Shown: in pieces, positions 45,050-57,139 of the stretch
Numbering within the stretch: the first letter of the stretch is position 1
How the letters are laid out: the number at the start of each line of letters is the position of its first letter
Program-made: the position numbers and the translations under genes
Origin: Calliphora vicina
Taxonomy: Eukaryota > Arthropoda > Insecta > Diptera > Calliphoridae
Reading direction: 5' to 3'
DNA length: 64,000 bases
Assembly: GCF_958450345.1 (NCBI RefSeq)
Contig: NC_088783.1
Span: 88,554,895 to 88,618,894, forward strand
Notes under the pieces: generated by a model
What the model saw: only the letters and a program-made list of their open reading frames with translations
What the model was told of the DNA's origin: nothing
The model's database searches: none

Positions 45050-45718
45050 TATATACTTTAAGGAAACTCATTTTATTTGTACTTCTAAAAACTTACTTAA
45101 AACAAAAGTAAAGTAAAAAAACTCAACTAAAAAAATTATTTCTTATCGAAAATTATGGAAAAAATTTCAATTAAAAAAAAAACAAAATATTCTAATACAT
45201 AAAAGAGATCAAAACATAACATAAAATTCATAAAAATTATCGAAGTTTTCAAAAAAGAAATCTGTTAATCGCTTGTGTTTTTTTCATTTCCTGTTGTTTG
45301 TTGCCGCATTATATAACAATCGTGTAAAAAAAGTCGCGTATTTGAAAAAATAGCTAATTTGAGTTCGCGTTATATCGAATTCGCGTAAATAAAGTACTGC
45401 GTAAATGGAGGCTTACCTGTATTTAAATTTTAAATCAGTATCGTAAATTGACAAATTTAAGTACAAAAATACAAATCAGACAAGGCTGCTTGTTAAAATG
45501 TATATTCTATATGCTATCAAATTTGACATATGCTGAAAATTTTAAATACACTTTTCAAAAAATAACATATGTATTTGTCAGCATACGAAGAAAATTTGTT
45601 AAAGAGTAAAAATATGGTGTTTACACGATATGCAAAATTTCTGAACATACGTTTGTTGGAATTGTTAACAAATGCCCATCATATGTGATTAAGCATACGT
45701 ATGTTGAAACAAATTTGT
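45050..45718. other. No clear gene; GCGTAAA motifs and an AT-rich tail
   Basis: TTCGCGTAAATAAAG and AAATGGAGGCTTACCTG near 45385-45420 look like one end of a DNA transposon with no partner end found. Confidence 0.4.
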
Positions 45719-45790
45719 GTCTACACGATATGTTGGTACTGGTACCAAATTTTTCAACATAAATACGCTGATTCAACATATCGTGTAGAC
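45719..45790. repeat. Hairpin with 17-bp perfect arms
   Basis: GTCTACACGATATGTTG at 45719 and CAACATATCGTGTAGAC ending at 45790. TACACGATATG also occurs at 45634, so this may be part of a larger decayed palindrome. Confidence 0.75.
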
Positions 45791-45834
45791 TTAGCTTAAG
45801 ATTTTATGAGATCTTAACTATTTTCAAATAGGGA

Positions 45835-46305
45835 AATCCCCCCATATGATTTTAGGAGAAATAATGGACCGATTCTAAACAAATTCAATAGGCTTCGTCC
45901 TTTGAGATAAGATAATTGTCGAATTATCTTTGAAATTGCGACCTGTAGTTTGATTACAACAGTGGTACTCAAAAAGAGGCATTTAATTTGTGTGCTCTTT
46001 TGGGTAAAAAATACAATATCCACAACAACATCAAGAAACTGAATGAATTGTGTGTATTTTTACGCTCTTTTGTTCACATTCGGGTTGTTTGACGAAAAAC
46101 ATCGTAACCTCAACAATATGAACGCCTACCATGGGATTACAAGGTTTACATGGACGGACGGACATCGCTTAATCGACTCAGAAGTGACCCTAAGCAGATT
46201 GGTATACTTTAAGGTGGGTGTTGGGACAATATTTTTGAACGTTACAAACATCAGCACTAATCCAGTATACCCTCCCCACTATGGTGGTGTAGGGTATAAT
46301 AAATT
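45835..46305 (-). mobile_element. Helentron-like family A copy
   Basis: In reverse complement the 5' hairpin (ACACCACCATAGTGGGGAGG) is at the right, 46268-46300. CACCCACCTTAAAGTATACC and the GTCC-type tract follow leftward, then AGGACGAAGCCTATTG. The 3' end is missing. Confidence 0.75.
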
Positions 46306-46310
46306 AAGGA

Positions 46311-46710
46311 TAGGATATATTTAAAAAATTTGAAATCGGGGTTTTTTTTAACACACACACCTACAAAAAAAAACCAAAATAAAAGTTGAGAAAAAATCAA
46401 ACAATTGATATTTGGGTGCCTTGAAAATGATTTTTTTGATATGTCGTAGTGGAATATATCGTCCCCTTAATAAAACAATGTTGTATAATTTTTTTGCATT
46501 TCGAAATAATTGAGTTTAAAATGTTTGTGTTAGTAGACATCTAGAACAAAAGTAATATGTATTTCAATTGATCTTTTGACCCACTTTGTGGAAGTAGAAG
46601 AAAAAAATAATAAAATGCTTTAGAGTGTCCCTTAGAATTAAATTTTTGGAAATGTTGAGACGGTATCCCTTGAAAACTTTCGTAATGACATAAAATACCA
46701 CCAAAAAAAT
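46311..46710. other. No identifiable feature
   Basis: AT-rich flank of the large foldback; homology with the right side stops here. Confidence 0.4.
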
Positions 46711-49700
46711 TTTTAGCTTGTTCGCGCCGACTTAGCGATTTAGTTTTGAGGTACATTTACAAGGGGAAAAATGCATTTTTTTCAGTTTTTGTAAAAATTT
46801 TGCCATTAAGTAATTACTTTTGCAATTTAATTTAAAAGAATCGAAATGTGTACGTAATTATCCTTCTAATAAGATATAAAAGACAAAAATTGGTTGAAAA
46901 TTTTTAAAGATATTAAAAAATCGCCAGGCCATTAACGTGTCTCAGCCCACTTGAACATGAAATGTAGGAACAAAATTAACATATTGTGAGAAATATTAAA
47001 ATAAAAGCTTATTTTTATTTAGAATATATCCATATTTACTTGTATATCAGTATTTGTCTTCTTAGGATACCGTTAACATATTCGCAGGTATAACCAAAAA
47101 AAAATATTTTTTTTAACGGCAGTTTCAAAACTCCAATTTCAAATTTTTAAAAATTTTGTTAAACAAATTACAGGATTTTTTGATCATCACATTGGGATTT
47201 ATTGACAACATAATAGGGAATAAAAATATGACAATACCTCCTATAGTTTTTCCGTACCAGCGAGTTAAATTTTGAGATTTTCGAGAAAAACTAATATTTG
47301 GGCCATATTTTGGCAAATGAGTCGAATTTCCTTACTGTTATGATTTTTAAGTAAAAGCTATTCAGAATAATATAGTCCAGGTAATTTAAAATATAGTCTG
47401 AAAGTTTTAATAAAATCGGAAAACTTTAACCCTTAAATCGTGATGGTCAAAGGTAAAATTTTTCAATATTTCAAATTTCTCTTGGAAAGTTAGCGAAATG
47501 TTATATATTTTTGGGCCGATTTTGATGAAACTTAAGAAAAATATAACATGATGTCTTGTGTTTATAATAACAGCACAAAAATTAAAATTAACCCTTAATA
47601 GAACTAGGGGTTAAAATGGCCCCAAACTTCTAAAACCATTAAAAAATAGTCAATTTCAATAGTGCTGATGAAAATTTGATTTTTTATAGGAAACAAACTT
47701 CAAAATATTGTATTGTGTATTGGAAAATAGTATTACTAAGCCATTTTCACATTTTTGTTCAATTTTGACCACACATTTTGCAAAGGGCAAAATATTGTAT
47801 TTAACCTGATTTTTGCTTTAATAACGTAATTAATATTTTATTGAGGATTTTTGAGAAATAAAATTGATTTTAACCCTTTGGTGTACTTTTGATTTATTAA
47901 ATTTAAAAAATAACTTAAATGATTGAGTTTATTTAACTCCGAAAAACATTAAAGTTAGCACCATTCATATTAAATGTGTTTTTCGTGATTTTAAAAGTTG
48001 AGAGTCTTTTTAAGCCCAAGTGCTATTATGGGTGAATTTTAATTTTTCTGCTGTTTTTGTAAATGCTAGGCTATTTGTTATATTTTTCTTAAGTTTCATC
48101 AAAATCGGCCCAAAAATATATAACATTTCGTTATCTTTCCATGAGAAATTTTAAATATTGAAAAATTTGACCTTTGACCTTCACGATTAAAGGGTTAAAG
48201 TTTTCCGATTTTAGTAAAATTTTCAGACTATATTTTAAATTACCTGGACTATAATTTTCTGAATAGCTTTTACTTAAAAATCATAACAGTAAGGAAATTC
48301 GGCTCATTCGCCAAAATATGGCCAAAATATTAGTTTTTCTCGAAAATCTCAAAATTTAACGCGCTGGTACGGAAAAACTATAGAAGGTATTGTCATATTT
48401 TTTTCATATTTTTATTCGCTATTACGTTGTTAATAAATCCCCATGTGATGATCAAAAAATTCTGAAATTTGTTTAACAAAATTTTTAAAAGTTTGAAATT
48501 GGTGTTTTGAAACTGCCGTTAAAAAAATATTTTTGTTTGGTTATATCTGCGAATAGGTTAACGGTATCCTAAGAAGACAAAAACTCATATGCAAGTAAAT
48601 ATTGATATAAATAAGCTTTTATTTTAATATTTCTCAAAATATGTTAATTTTGTTCCTACATTTCATGTTCTAGTGGCCTATGACACGTTAATGGCCTGCC
48701 GATTTTTTAATAACTTTAAAATTTTTTAACCAATTTTTTTCATTTATATCTTACTAGCTGACCCGGTACGCTTCGCCACCCCAATTAGAAAAATGAAATA
48801 GTACTATTAAGTCTCCCTTTGTGAATCTAATTGTAATTGTCTAATTTCATATTTCTGGGTCCATTATTATAGAAAACGCAAAAGAAAATTACTGCAGAGG
48901 TAACCTTTTGTGAATTCAAATTCATTCAGAATCATGTGTGCCTAATTTTAAATTTTTAGGTTTATTATTATAAAATATTCAAAAAGTACCATTGCAATAA
49001 ACAAATAGTACCATTGATTATCACTTTTGAATTCGAATTCACTAAACCATAACCCGTCAAGTTTGAATTTTAAATTTGTATAGCCTTTCCTATATTATCA
49101 ACTAATTTTGTTTCTATAACAATTAATATTTAAAAATTATCACAAAACCCAAAAAAACGAAACCGCGGTTTTGAAATTCTTTGGTTTTTTGGAAACGCTA
49201 GGTCCATTATTATAGTAAATTCACAAAAGTACATATGAGAACAAAGAAAAAGTACCAAGAAGTATGGCCTTGAATTTTCACTCACTTGGGACCATAGACG
49301 CCTAATTTCATGTTTCTAAGTCCATTGTCATATAAAAATCAAAAAGTACCATTAGATGAATAAAAAAGTACCCATAGTTCAGTTCTCACATTTTGGTACC
49401 TAAATATTGTACCCTGCCTAACACAAACTTCACTCAGATACAAATCAGCTAACTTTAATGTCGATAATTGAAATAATTTAAAATATTAAAAAAGTACCAT
49501 TAGGAGAAAAGTACCAATTTCCCTTTTCTTCCTTGAACACCCCTCAAGTTCGAACTTTAAAAATATTCTATTTTTCCAAAATTGTTTATGCTACAGACAT
49601 GCCTCAAAATATTAAAATTTGTGTAAATGTGCCCATGAAAAAATATGTTTAAAAAAAAGTACCAAACTGTTTACCCGGATATACCCAATATACACCTTGG

Positions 49701-50406
49701 CACTCGAGTTCCAAATAACACCCTGTTAGTTAATTTTTGTATGAATCCAGGAACCAATGTTAAAAAAATTATCAAAATTGGCTTAATAATTTCAAATAAA
49801 ATGTATTTTCCCGATTTTATCCCCTTTTTGGTACCTTTCCCAATTGCTTTGGTAAAATTTTATTCAAATAAATTTCTGTATCGTGGTGGGAGATCATAAT
49901 AAAATATTCGTATGTCTATGTCAGATTATAGAAAAACATATTTTATGAAAAAGTACCAAAAATAAACACAATTTTTATCCCTTAAGGGTTCGAATTTCCG
50001 AAAAGTACCAAACTTATATTTTTTTTATTTTTTGATAATTAAAGAATATGATTTAAAATTTGTTTCTATGTTTATTGGTTTAAAAGATACATAGGGTGCA
50101 AAGAAAGTACCAAAATACAGTTTTTACCCGTTTTCTCCCCTAAATGTTTCGAATTTCGAAAAAGTACGAAACACCTGTCAGCTTATTTTTTAAATGGAGT
50201 AACATGCAATTTTAATTTTTTTTTGTATCTTTATTAGTTTTGAAGATATAGGGTTACCGAATTTACCCGATTTTACCCCCTAAACTTCTTAACGGATCGT
50301 TTTGGGAAGGGAGGAACCCACAGTTAAAATTTCGTGATTCTAGCTTCAGCCGTTTGGGCTGTGCGATGATGAATCAGTCAGTCAGTAACGTTACTTTTTT
50401 ATATAT

Positions 50407-51822
50407 CGAGCCCTTAGCGCCAAATTATCGTAAGCGACATTTTTAAAACGTTTGTTTTATTGCAGAAATTAAAATTTTATGGACCGACTGATGTTTTAAC
50501 GTTCTTAGAATATCAAAATTGTTAATAATATCAAAAATATAGGGGGTAAGATTTTATCGTAAGTCAATGTTTATATTTTACAGTAAACAAATTTTATCGT
50601 AAGCGACACACAGTGGTATATAAAGAAAAGAGGGAAATAAATCTGTAACTTCTAAATGGTTAGATTGGTTTGAATGAAATTTCACATGCACAAAGAAGAA
50701 GTGTTGTCCAGTTTAAGTTTTGAACGTGGACCTCATGGGCCCACCAGGGGCGCGACCAAGTGCCCTCAAAGTAGGACACCTCGGATATGTTACATTTTTA
50801 AAACGATATTATTTCTTGGTTTGAGTTCCGATTTCAAAAATATTACACATATAGAATCTTCTTATCGAGCACTACAAAAAACCTCGTCGTACCTATCAAT
50901 TATCTATTATAGCTTAGGAGATATTCGCATTTGAAAATTAAATTTTCAACATTTTTACCCACCCTACTCCAGCGTATCCAAATATTTCCCTATTTTCTCC
51001 GGGTTTCCTTTATTGGACTAACAACACATGTATGTGTCAAATGGAAAAATAATTGTTTAAAAATAATGACTAATTCCAAAGTAATATGCATTTGAATTTA
51101 AGAAATTTTTAAAAAGCGATTTTTCGCTAATTTTTTGGGAAAAAAGTACTTTTTTTCTTTTTAAGTTATCGTAAAATATTTCTAAGACGATGTATAAGGA
51201 ATTTCTACTTTCAGAAAGCTAAGTTTTCATAAAATATTTTAAAGGAAACCCAATTTCAAAATTGTTGTTACCGAGAGGACCAGGTCCTTTCAAAAAACAC
51301 CAATTTTGTATGTAAAATAAAATCCCAAATCGCGTATCCGATATCAAAATATAGTAACCGATTATAGGTGGCTAAATATGTTTCTAATTATTTTGTAAAG
51401 GGTCCCGATAACCCCGACCCTAGTATGGATATTATAGCCAAAAAACTAAAAATTACCATTTTTGGAATTTTTCAACACTTTTTGGGGAATTGCGGGATTG
51501 CTGATAATAAATTTAAAATTTCGTTTTTATTTTTCCATTTTAAATAGAAAAATCTACATAACTGTGAAATTTCAATAAAAACTATTTATAAATAAAAATT
51601 TAATTACAATTCGAAATATTTTTCTATAAAGTATTCCATGAATTTTTAATTGTCAAAAGTTATCAATATTTTTGAAAAATAGACAAATAGCTTGAACGAA
51701 ATTATATTCTATCGCATCATAACATTTTTAATTCTATGTATAAATTTCACAGTAATCAAATAAAACCTTCTCCTGTAAAATTTGTGTTTTGTCGCTTACG
51801 ATAATTTGGCGCTAAGGGCTCG
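50407..51822. mobile_element. Element with perfect 33-bp TIRs, flanked by ATATAT
   Basis: CGAGCCCTTAGCGCCAAATT continues to CGTAAGCGACA, 33 bases perfectly inverted at the two ends. ATATAT flanks both (50401-50406, 51823-51828). ATCGTAAG motifs recur at 50561 and 50597. The interior is mostly a Transib-family segment. It sits at the same TA-rich tail of its host as FB-1 does in copy 1. Confidence 0.85.
50609..51590 (+). mobile_element. Transib-family copy with one CACAGTGG end
   Basis: It begins CACAGTGGTATATAAAG and follows the MITE at 4602 for about 230 bp (TGAAATTTCACATGCACAAA, AAAGTAGGACACCTCGG). It then follows the 16790-17760 copy. The right CCACTGTG end is absent, so it was truncated before or during capture by the 33-bp-TIR element. 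Confidence 0.65.
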
Positions 51823-51995
51823 ATATATAGATTAGAACGACAATTACGTACACATTTCGATTCTTTTAAATTAAATTGCAAAAGTAATTATTTAATGGCA
51901 ACATTTTTTTAAAAACTGAAAAAATGCATTTTTTTCCCCTTGTAAATAAATCGCTAAGTCGGCACGGGTTGCCCTTCTTAGAACAAGCTAATTTA

Positions 51996-52287
51996 ATTTT
52001 ATTGTCAAAAATACTTTTTTAAATTAAGTAACAATTTAATTAAATGTTTATTTAAATTGTTTCTTGTAAATTTGCGAATTATACATTAAAGATTGATGAC
52101 AAAATGTTTATAAACTTACCCATTAAAAACATGTGTGGTAAGGGTATACAAGTTTAATATTCCCTTTAGAATTTAAACATTTTTCATTGTGGATCGTTAT
52201 AGATATCAGTGTCGATACAGCCCACATATCGGTCCACAAATGGCTGAGCCATAAACTAAAAACCACGACTACCTCAATTTTTTTACC
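51996..52287. other. No identifiable feature
   Basis: AT-rich flank. Two opposing open frames at 52123-52417 cover this and the next element and show no domain. Confidence 0.4.
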
Positions 52288-52590
52288 TACCCAACAAAAA
52301 ATGGTGCTTCCTCGGAAGCAGGTTTGTAAGGCAGAGAGCACTTGTATACTGCTACCACTTCGCATGAAAGATTACATGATTTTTATATGGGATTCCTCGC
52401 GTAGAGGCTCTGCATAAGGAATCCAAAATAAATATGTGCAAACAATTGTGCACATAGATTTTAGAGCTGCTGAGAAGCAATAAAATCTTACAGAACCAGT
52501 GATTGCCTAACAAGAAGCAATTAATGTAGCAGTAGAAGATGCAGTAATCATATTTATTGCTTCCAAATCCAAAATATTTTTTGCTGGGTA
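52288..52590. mobile_element. MITE, TACCCAACAAAAAAT ends
   Basis: TACCCAACAAAAAATGGTGC on the left and ATATTTTTTGCTGGGTA on the right are inverted, with GGAAGCA / TGCTTCC inside each. Flanks TTTTACCT-like and ATTTACAT agree at six of eight positions, so an old 8-bp duplication is possible. Confidence 0.5.
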
Positions 52591-53802
52591 TTTACATAGA
52601 CAATATGGATATATTTCAAAGACCTTTAAAATTACGTACATAATGCTATAGAAGATTCGGACCGGAAATCGGAACAAATATTTTTAACCAGAATTTTTTT
52701 TTACCAAACAATGTTTTTTTAAACTGTAATCAATCTTTATCTTAAAGTAACTTTGGTGAAGGGCACAGCAGAATATTATTGTTTTTTTTAATATCTTAGA
52801 AAATAAATCAAGAACCTTTTTCTAAGAAAATGACATCACCGTGTTAAAATAATGACTTAAAATTCATCACTTTATAATGCAAGTTTTATCTGGCTATGTA
52901 TCTATGAATTGTATGCGTGGAGATTATCGCTTATTTGATCGTACAATCCGTTTTTAAAAATTTGTTTACATTCGTCATGTGGATAGGAATCACTGGCACT
53001 ATTATACATAAACACATACATACATATATATCAGAGTGCCTTCATCAATATCTGCTTATTTCCGGTATGTCCAAAAACTTTATGTGTAACTCGATAGTCA
53101 TAGAATAGTTAGCATATTTTCGTTTAAATAAACACAATCCGACAAATTTAATGAAAGTAAATTGTGGCACTAGGATTTTTTCTTTAATGTTTTTGCTTGA
53201 ATCATCATCTTAAGGCATAGCAGAAAATTAAAAGAATAACGACCCCGACCTTGACAAAAAGAAGTAAAGTAATAAAAAATACAAAAAAACACAAAACAAA
53301 AAAGACGAAAAATAAAATAAAAAAGAAAGGAAAGGAAAAAAATGTAAACAATAGTCCTTTGCCTTATTATAGAATCCCCCCGTGATGATGACGACGACGA
53401 CGAGGATGATGACGCGTTGTATAAGTTTTGTATGTGTGCGTTGTGTAAGAGGGAATAAAATATGCATAAATATAAAGAGTGTTAAATAAAAGAAACAAAG
53501 AATTCAAAAAAGATATGAAAAAACAAAAATGAAAAAAGCCGGTAAATAATATTTTTTAACGGTGCAACACTTTTTTCATGGTACCAGTATGATGCAAATT
53601 TACACCCATTTCTTTCCTTTTTATCTTTCTTTCTTTCTTCCTTTTTTTGTGTGTGTGTTTGCATTAAAGTGTATGTTCACGAGTCATACATACAGTATCG
53701 GTCAAAACATACTGGTCGATAAATAATTTTATTCGGGTAATAAATTTTTAATAATTCGGGTAATACATTTCAAAGAAAGCTAAAAATCTAATATAAAATA
53801 AA
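52591..53802. other. No gene; simple repeats
   Basis: GATGATGACGACGACGACGA at 53384-53410 and a TTTC/GT-rich tract at 53626-53662. Short frames here are low-complexity. Confidence 0.5.
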
Positions 53803-54335
53803 ACAAGTAAGAAAGTATGATCGGTAAAGTCCGACCATATAATACCCTACACCGAGAAGATGATTATAAACAATTTTCATTTAGGGAGCTATGAATAATT
53901 ATGGACTGAACGTTACAAAATTTGGTGACATGGCTTTTGTATATATACAACATATTTCTCTTGAATTTTGTTGGAATATCCACATGTTTAAGATATTTAT
54001 GCCAGTTAAAGTGATTTTCGGAATTGGGCCTTATATGGATGCTATGAATAATTATGGACCGATCGTCACAAAATTTGGTGATGTGAGTTCGGATTATATA
54101 AAACTTATGTGTGCTGAATTTAGTTTGGATAACTATATAACTAAGATATTTATGAGAGCTTTGAAATTGCGACCTGTAGTTCGATTACAAGGACATCGAT
54201 TAATCGACTCAGAAAGTGATCCTGTGCAGATTGTTATACATTAAATGTGGTGTTGGAACAATATTTTTGCACGTTACAAACATCAGCACTAACCCAATAT
54301 ATGCTCACCACTATGTTGGTGTAGAGTATAAATAC
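53803..54335 (-). mobile_element. Helentron-like family A copy
   Basis: AACAAGTAAGAAAGTATGAT at the left is the 3' terminus in reverse. The hairpin is weakened (TATGATCGG ... CCGACCATA). Two successive internal units with GCTATGAATAATTATGGAC (53888, 54041) show a tandem duplication of about 150 bp. The right end is AACATCAGCACTAACCC and the 5' hairpin remnant. Confidence 0.75.
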
Positions 54336-54816
54336 ATCCTCATTATTATTAACAACGGTATTTTATTTCAGTATTTCTTATACTTATTATAAAAAAAATT
54401 CAACAAAAAGTAAAAAAAGATAACAAATCACACGACAAAATATACCACAATTCATCAAAACTGCCGAACATATTTTAGGCAACTTTTGTTTGGATCTCTA
54501 TAGCTTTTGAGCACAGCTGAAGCTTACGTATATGCATCTTTTTTAAACTCTCTCACAATCAGTGCATCTTCCTTGGCTGTTGAGCATTTGGGGCGACCGT
54601 GAATAGTAGGGTATTCATATTATTCGATTTTTCTCTTGTTCGAATAAAACCAATAATTCGAATAAGATATTTTAACTTGTTCTAATAATTCGATCTCACG
54701 TTTAAAATTAATCGAATTATTCGATTAATTTAATTTTTTTTAACAAAGTAAAGAATGAAGTTTTGATGCAGGTTTTTTAATATTTTATTGTTAAAGAAAA
54801 ACAAAAATAATGTTAA

Positions 54817-55657
54817 ACAAGTAAGAGTGCTATATTCGGCTATGCCGAATCTTATATACCCTTCACCTTTGTTGTGGATGCATTATTATTTTTTATAATT
54901 AGTATATATGTATGTACATTGCCCACTTTCAGCGTACAGCATCCTAAATTTATCAAGAACACAAAAAACAACAACAACGCCAAACGAAACAAAACACCAA
55001 AAGAAAAAACAAAATACGCAAGCCAATGAAACCAACACACATCCAAACATACGTTAAATTGTATAAAAAACAACAACGCCAAAAGAAACAAAACACAAAA
55101 GAAAAACAAAATACGCAACGCATGTACATCCAAGCATACGTTTTGTTGCTTTTTTGTCAAAAAAAACCAACACACAACCAAACAAACATTTAGTTGTATA
55201 AAAAACAACAACAACGCCAAAAGAAACAAAACACAAAAAAAAAACAATATACGCAAAGCATGTACATCCAAAAACATACGTTTTGTTGTTTTTTTGTCAA
55301 AGCATGCAATACATTGTGTTTTTTGATGAAATTTTCAGAGGTTGTCTCGGATTTTTGCTCATATCTCCGTTATTTATGGACGGATTTTGCTGATTTTAAA
55401 TAGCAAAATTCTCGAAAGTATGTCTGACAGAATTGTTGAAGATTTGGATCCCGGAGATATCTGGGGCCTTCAGAAAATTGATTTCAACAGACAGACAGAC
55501 GGACAGACAGACAGACAGACGGACATGGCTTAATCGACTCCGCTATCTATAAGGATCCAGAATATATATACTTTATAGGGTCGGAAATGAAAAATGTAGA
55601 AATTACAAACGGAATGACAAACTTATATATACCCTTCTCACGAAGCTGAAGGGTATA
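54817..55657 (-). mobile_element. Helentron-like family B, full length
   Basis: In reverse it starts with the hairpin TATACCCTTC ... GAAGGGTATA (55613-55655). It continues with ATAGGGTCGGAAATG, a (GTCT)n tract (55490-55525) and CTGGGGCCTTCAG in complement. Three CA-rich units of about 120 bp follow (54955-55285), then GTGAAGGGTATATAAG, the hairpin ATTCGGCATAGCCGAAT and CTCTTACTTG. The host hAT reads GTTAAA|AAACATTC uninterrupted in its paralogue near 34280, so insertion was into a T/A run with at most two bases duplicated. Confidence 0.8.
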
Positions 55658-55941
55658 AAAACATTCAAAAACAAAGGCCATCATTAAATTTTCATCAGAA
55701 ATATTCTGATCAGATTCCCTCCCGAACAATCTACAAAACAATTGACTAGCAAACACTTTTGTTTCCGTTTTGGAGCTACGCTTTAAAAAACTAGTTGGAC
55801 ATGATCCTGAATTCAAGTACAATATAAACGTATTAAAAACTTTTTTACGTCGTTCATTAATTCGGGTTTTAAAGTGAGTAAATAATTATTTAGTAAATGA
55901 ATTATTCACCTTTTCTAAATTATTTATAACAAATTGTATTA

Positions 55942-56277
55942 CAGTGCACTCGCGATAATATGAACACCCCAAAATATGAACACTTTTTACTTCCATAGGG
56001 TACTCTAAAATATGAACTTAGTGAACTAAACTGTTCATATTTTAGAGCCTTTTAAAATATGAGCAGCTTATTTTTGTTTGTTTAACGTATTTTATTTATC
56101 TACACAGAGTTGAAATCTAAATCAACAGGGTAGTGGATAAATCCTTATTCAACGGATTAAAAATGTTTGAACTTCCCTTGCTGTATATGGGAATTAGATG
56201 ACATTCGCAAATATGAACAATCTTGCAAAAGTGAACTGGCCTGGTTTTAATTAGTTAATATTATCGCGAGTACACTG
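55942..56277. mobile_element. pogo/Tigger-like MITE with TA duplication
   Basis: 336 bp; ends CAGTGCACTCGCGATAATAT and ATATTATCGCGAGTACACTG, flanked by TA (55940-55941, 56278-56279). AATATGAAC motifs recur near both ends. It is nested in the hAT element. Confidence 0.85.
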
Positions 56278-57139
56278 TATACCCTGTATACACTGTATAC
56301 CCTCAAGCTATCAACGTTGTCGAATCTTTGCTTAATCAAGTGGTCTTAGGAAAATACACAAATCTGTCAAAAGTTTGATATCATTGTCAGTGGACGTGGC
56401 TAATTTGAAGCTAGACAGTGCATGATTGATGCATTTATATGTCCAAAGATGTCCAACGATGTTTAACATCATGTAGAAGACGAACTCCATGTTTTGCTTG
56501 CAACAAAACGTAAGTTTTCAATGTTTTGGGTTTATCATCATTATCAGCGGTTAATAACATCACTTATATATGTATATATTTTAAGGTCATGGCCTTCGTC
56601 TAATCATTATAAATGTCATCCTCAATATCACTTTCGACGACCGTTTCAAAATTACATTCGCCATCACTTTCAACACCACTTTAATCTAAGTTAATATTTT
56701 GATTATTAATTGCGATTCTGCTAATATTTCGCCAGCATTTTATTCCGTACCTTTTATATTCATTGGTTCAAGTCATAAATTAAACATTTTGAAAGACTTG
56801 TTTTTAGAATTGCAACTTCTTGCAGAATTGTAACTATAGAAGGAGCTATCGAACCACTCATCTACAGTGATCGAATGACTTCCTTTATCTTCAGTTATTT
56901 TTTTTATTTGTCGAATTTCAGAAACAATACAATTTTTGTAAGTCATTATTAAATTTTAATCAATTTGATAAATTTGAATATATATGTACATTTATTCGTT
57001 TTATTCGATTATTCTACATTAAATTGTTCGAATTATTCGTTATTTGAAAATGGTAATTTTTAAATTGTTCGAATAATTAATCGTAAAAAATTATTCAATT
57101 AACGATCGAACGATCATTATTCGAATGAATACCCTAGAA

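Larger units (their letters stand above)
48754..51831 (+). mobile_element. AAAAGTACC tandem-unit element, copy 2
   Basis: It starts CTAGCTGACCCGGTACGC and ends TATATATAGA. Between these lie degenerate units of about 110 bp with AAAGTACC, then the AGTAACGTTACT palindrome near 50386. Sequence from 49200 to 50400 parallels 1-1260. The surrounding foldback arm reads ATATCTTA on the left and TTAGAACG on the right, while the other arm has ATCTTATTAGAAGG uninterrupted, so no bases were duplicated. A hAT-end fragment (49140-49200) and the element at 50407-51822 lie within. Confidence 0.8.
46711..51995. mobile_element. Large foldback FB-2, right arm interrupted
   Basis: The left arm (46711-47545) is the inverse of 48070-48753 plus 51832-51995. 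Matching blocks include GGGCCGATTTTGATGAAAC, TAACTCGCTGGTACGG-type sequence, ATTTTCGAGAAAAACTAAT, AGGATACCGTTAAC and AAGGGGAAAAATGC. The 0.5 kb between the arms is AT-rich. The right arm was opened by the 48754-51831 element. Divergence between arms is modest, so the foldback is old but not ancient. No coding and no clear outer duplication. Confidence 0.85.

Noticed and set aside
46711..48753. Large inverted repeat as an assembly artefact
   Set aside because: The arms differ by many substitutions and small indels and one carries a 3 kb insertion, so they are true diverged copies.
52123..52417. Opposing frames of 80 and 76 residues near 52.2 kb as a host exon
   Set aside because: They overlap each other, cross a MITE boundary at 52288 and contain no domain or splice signal.
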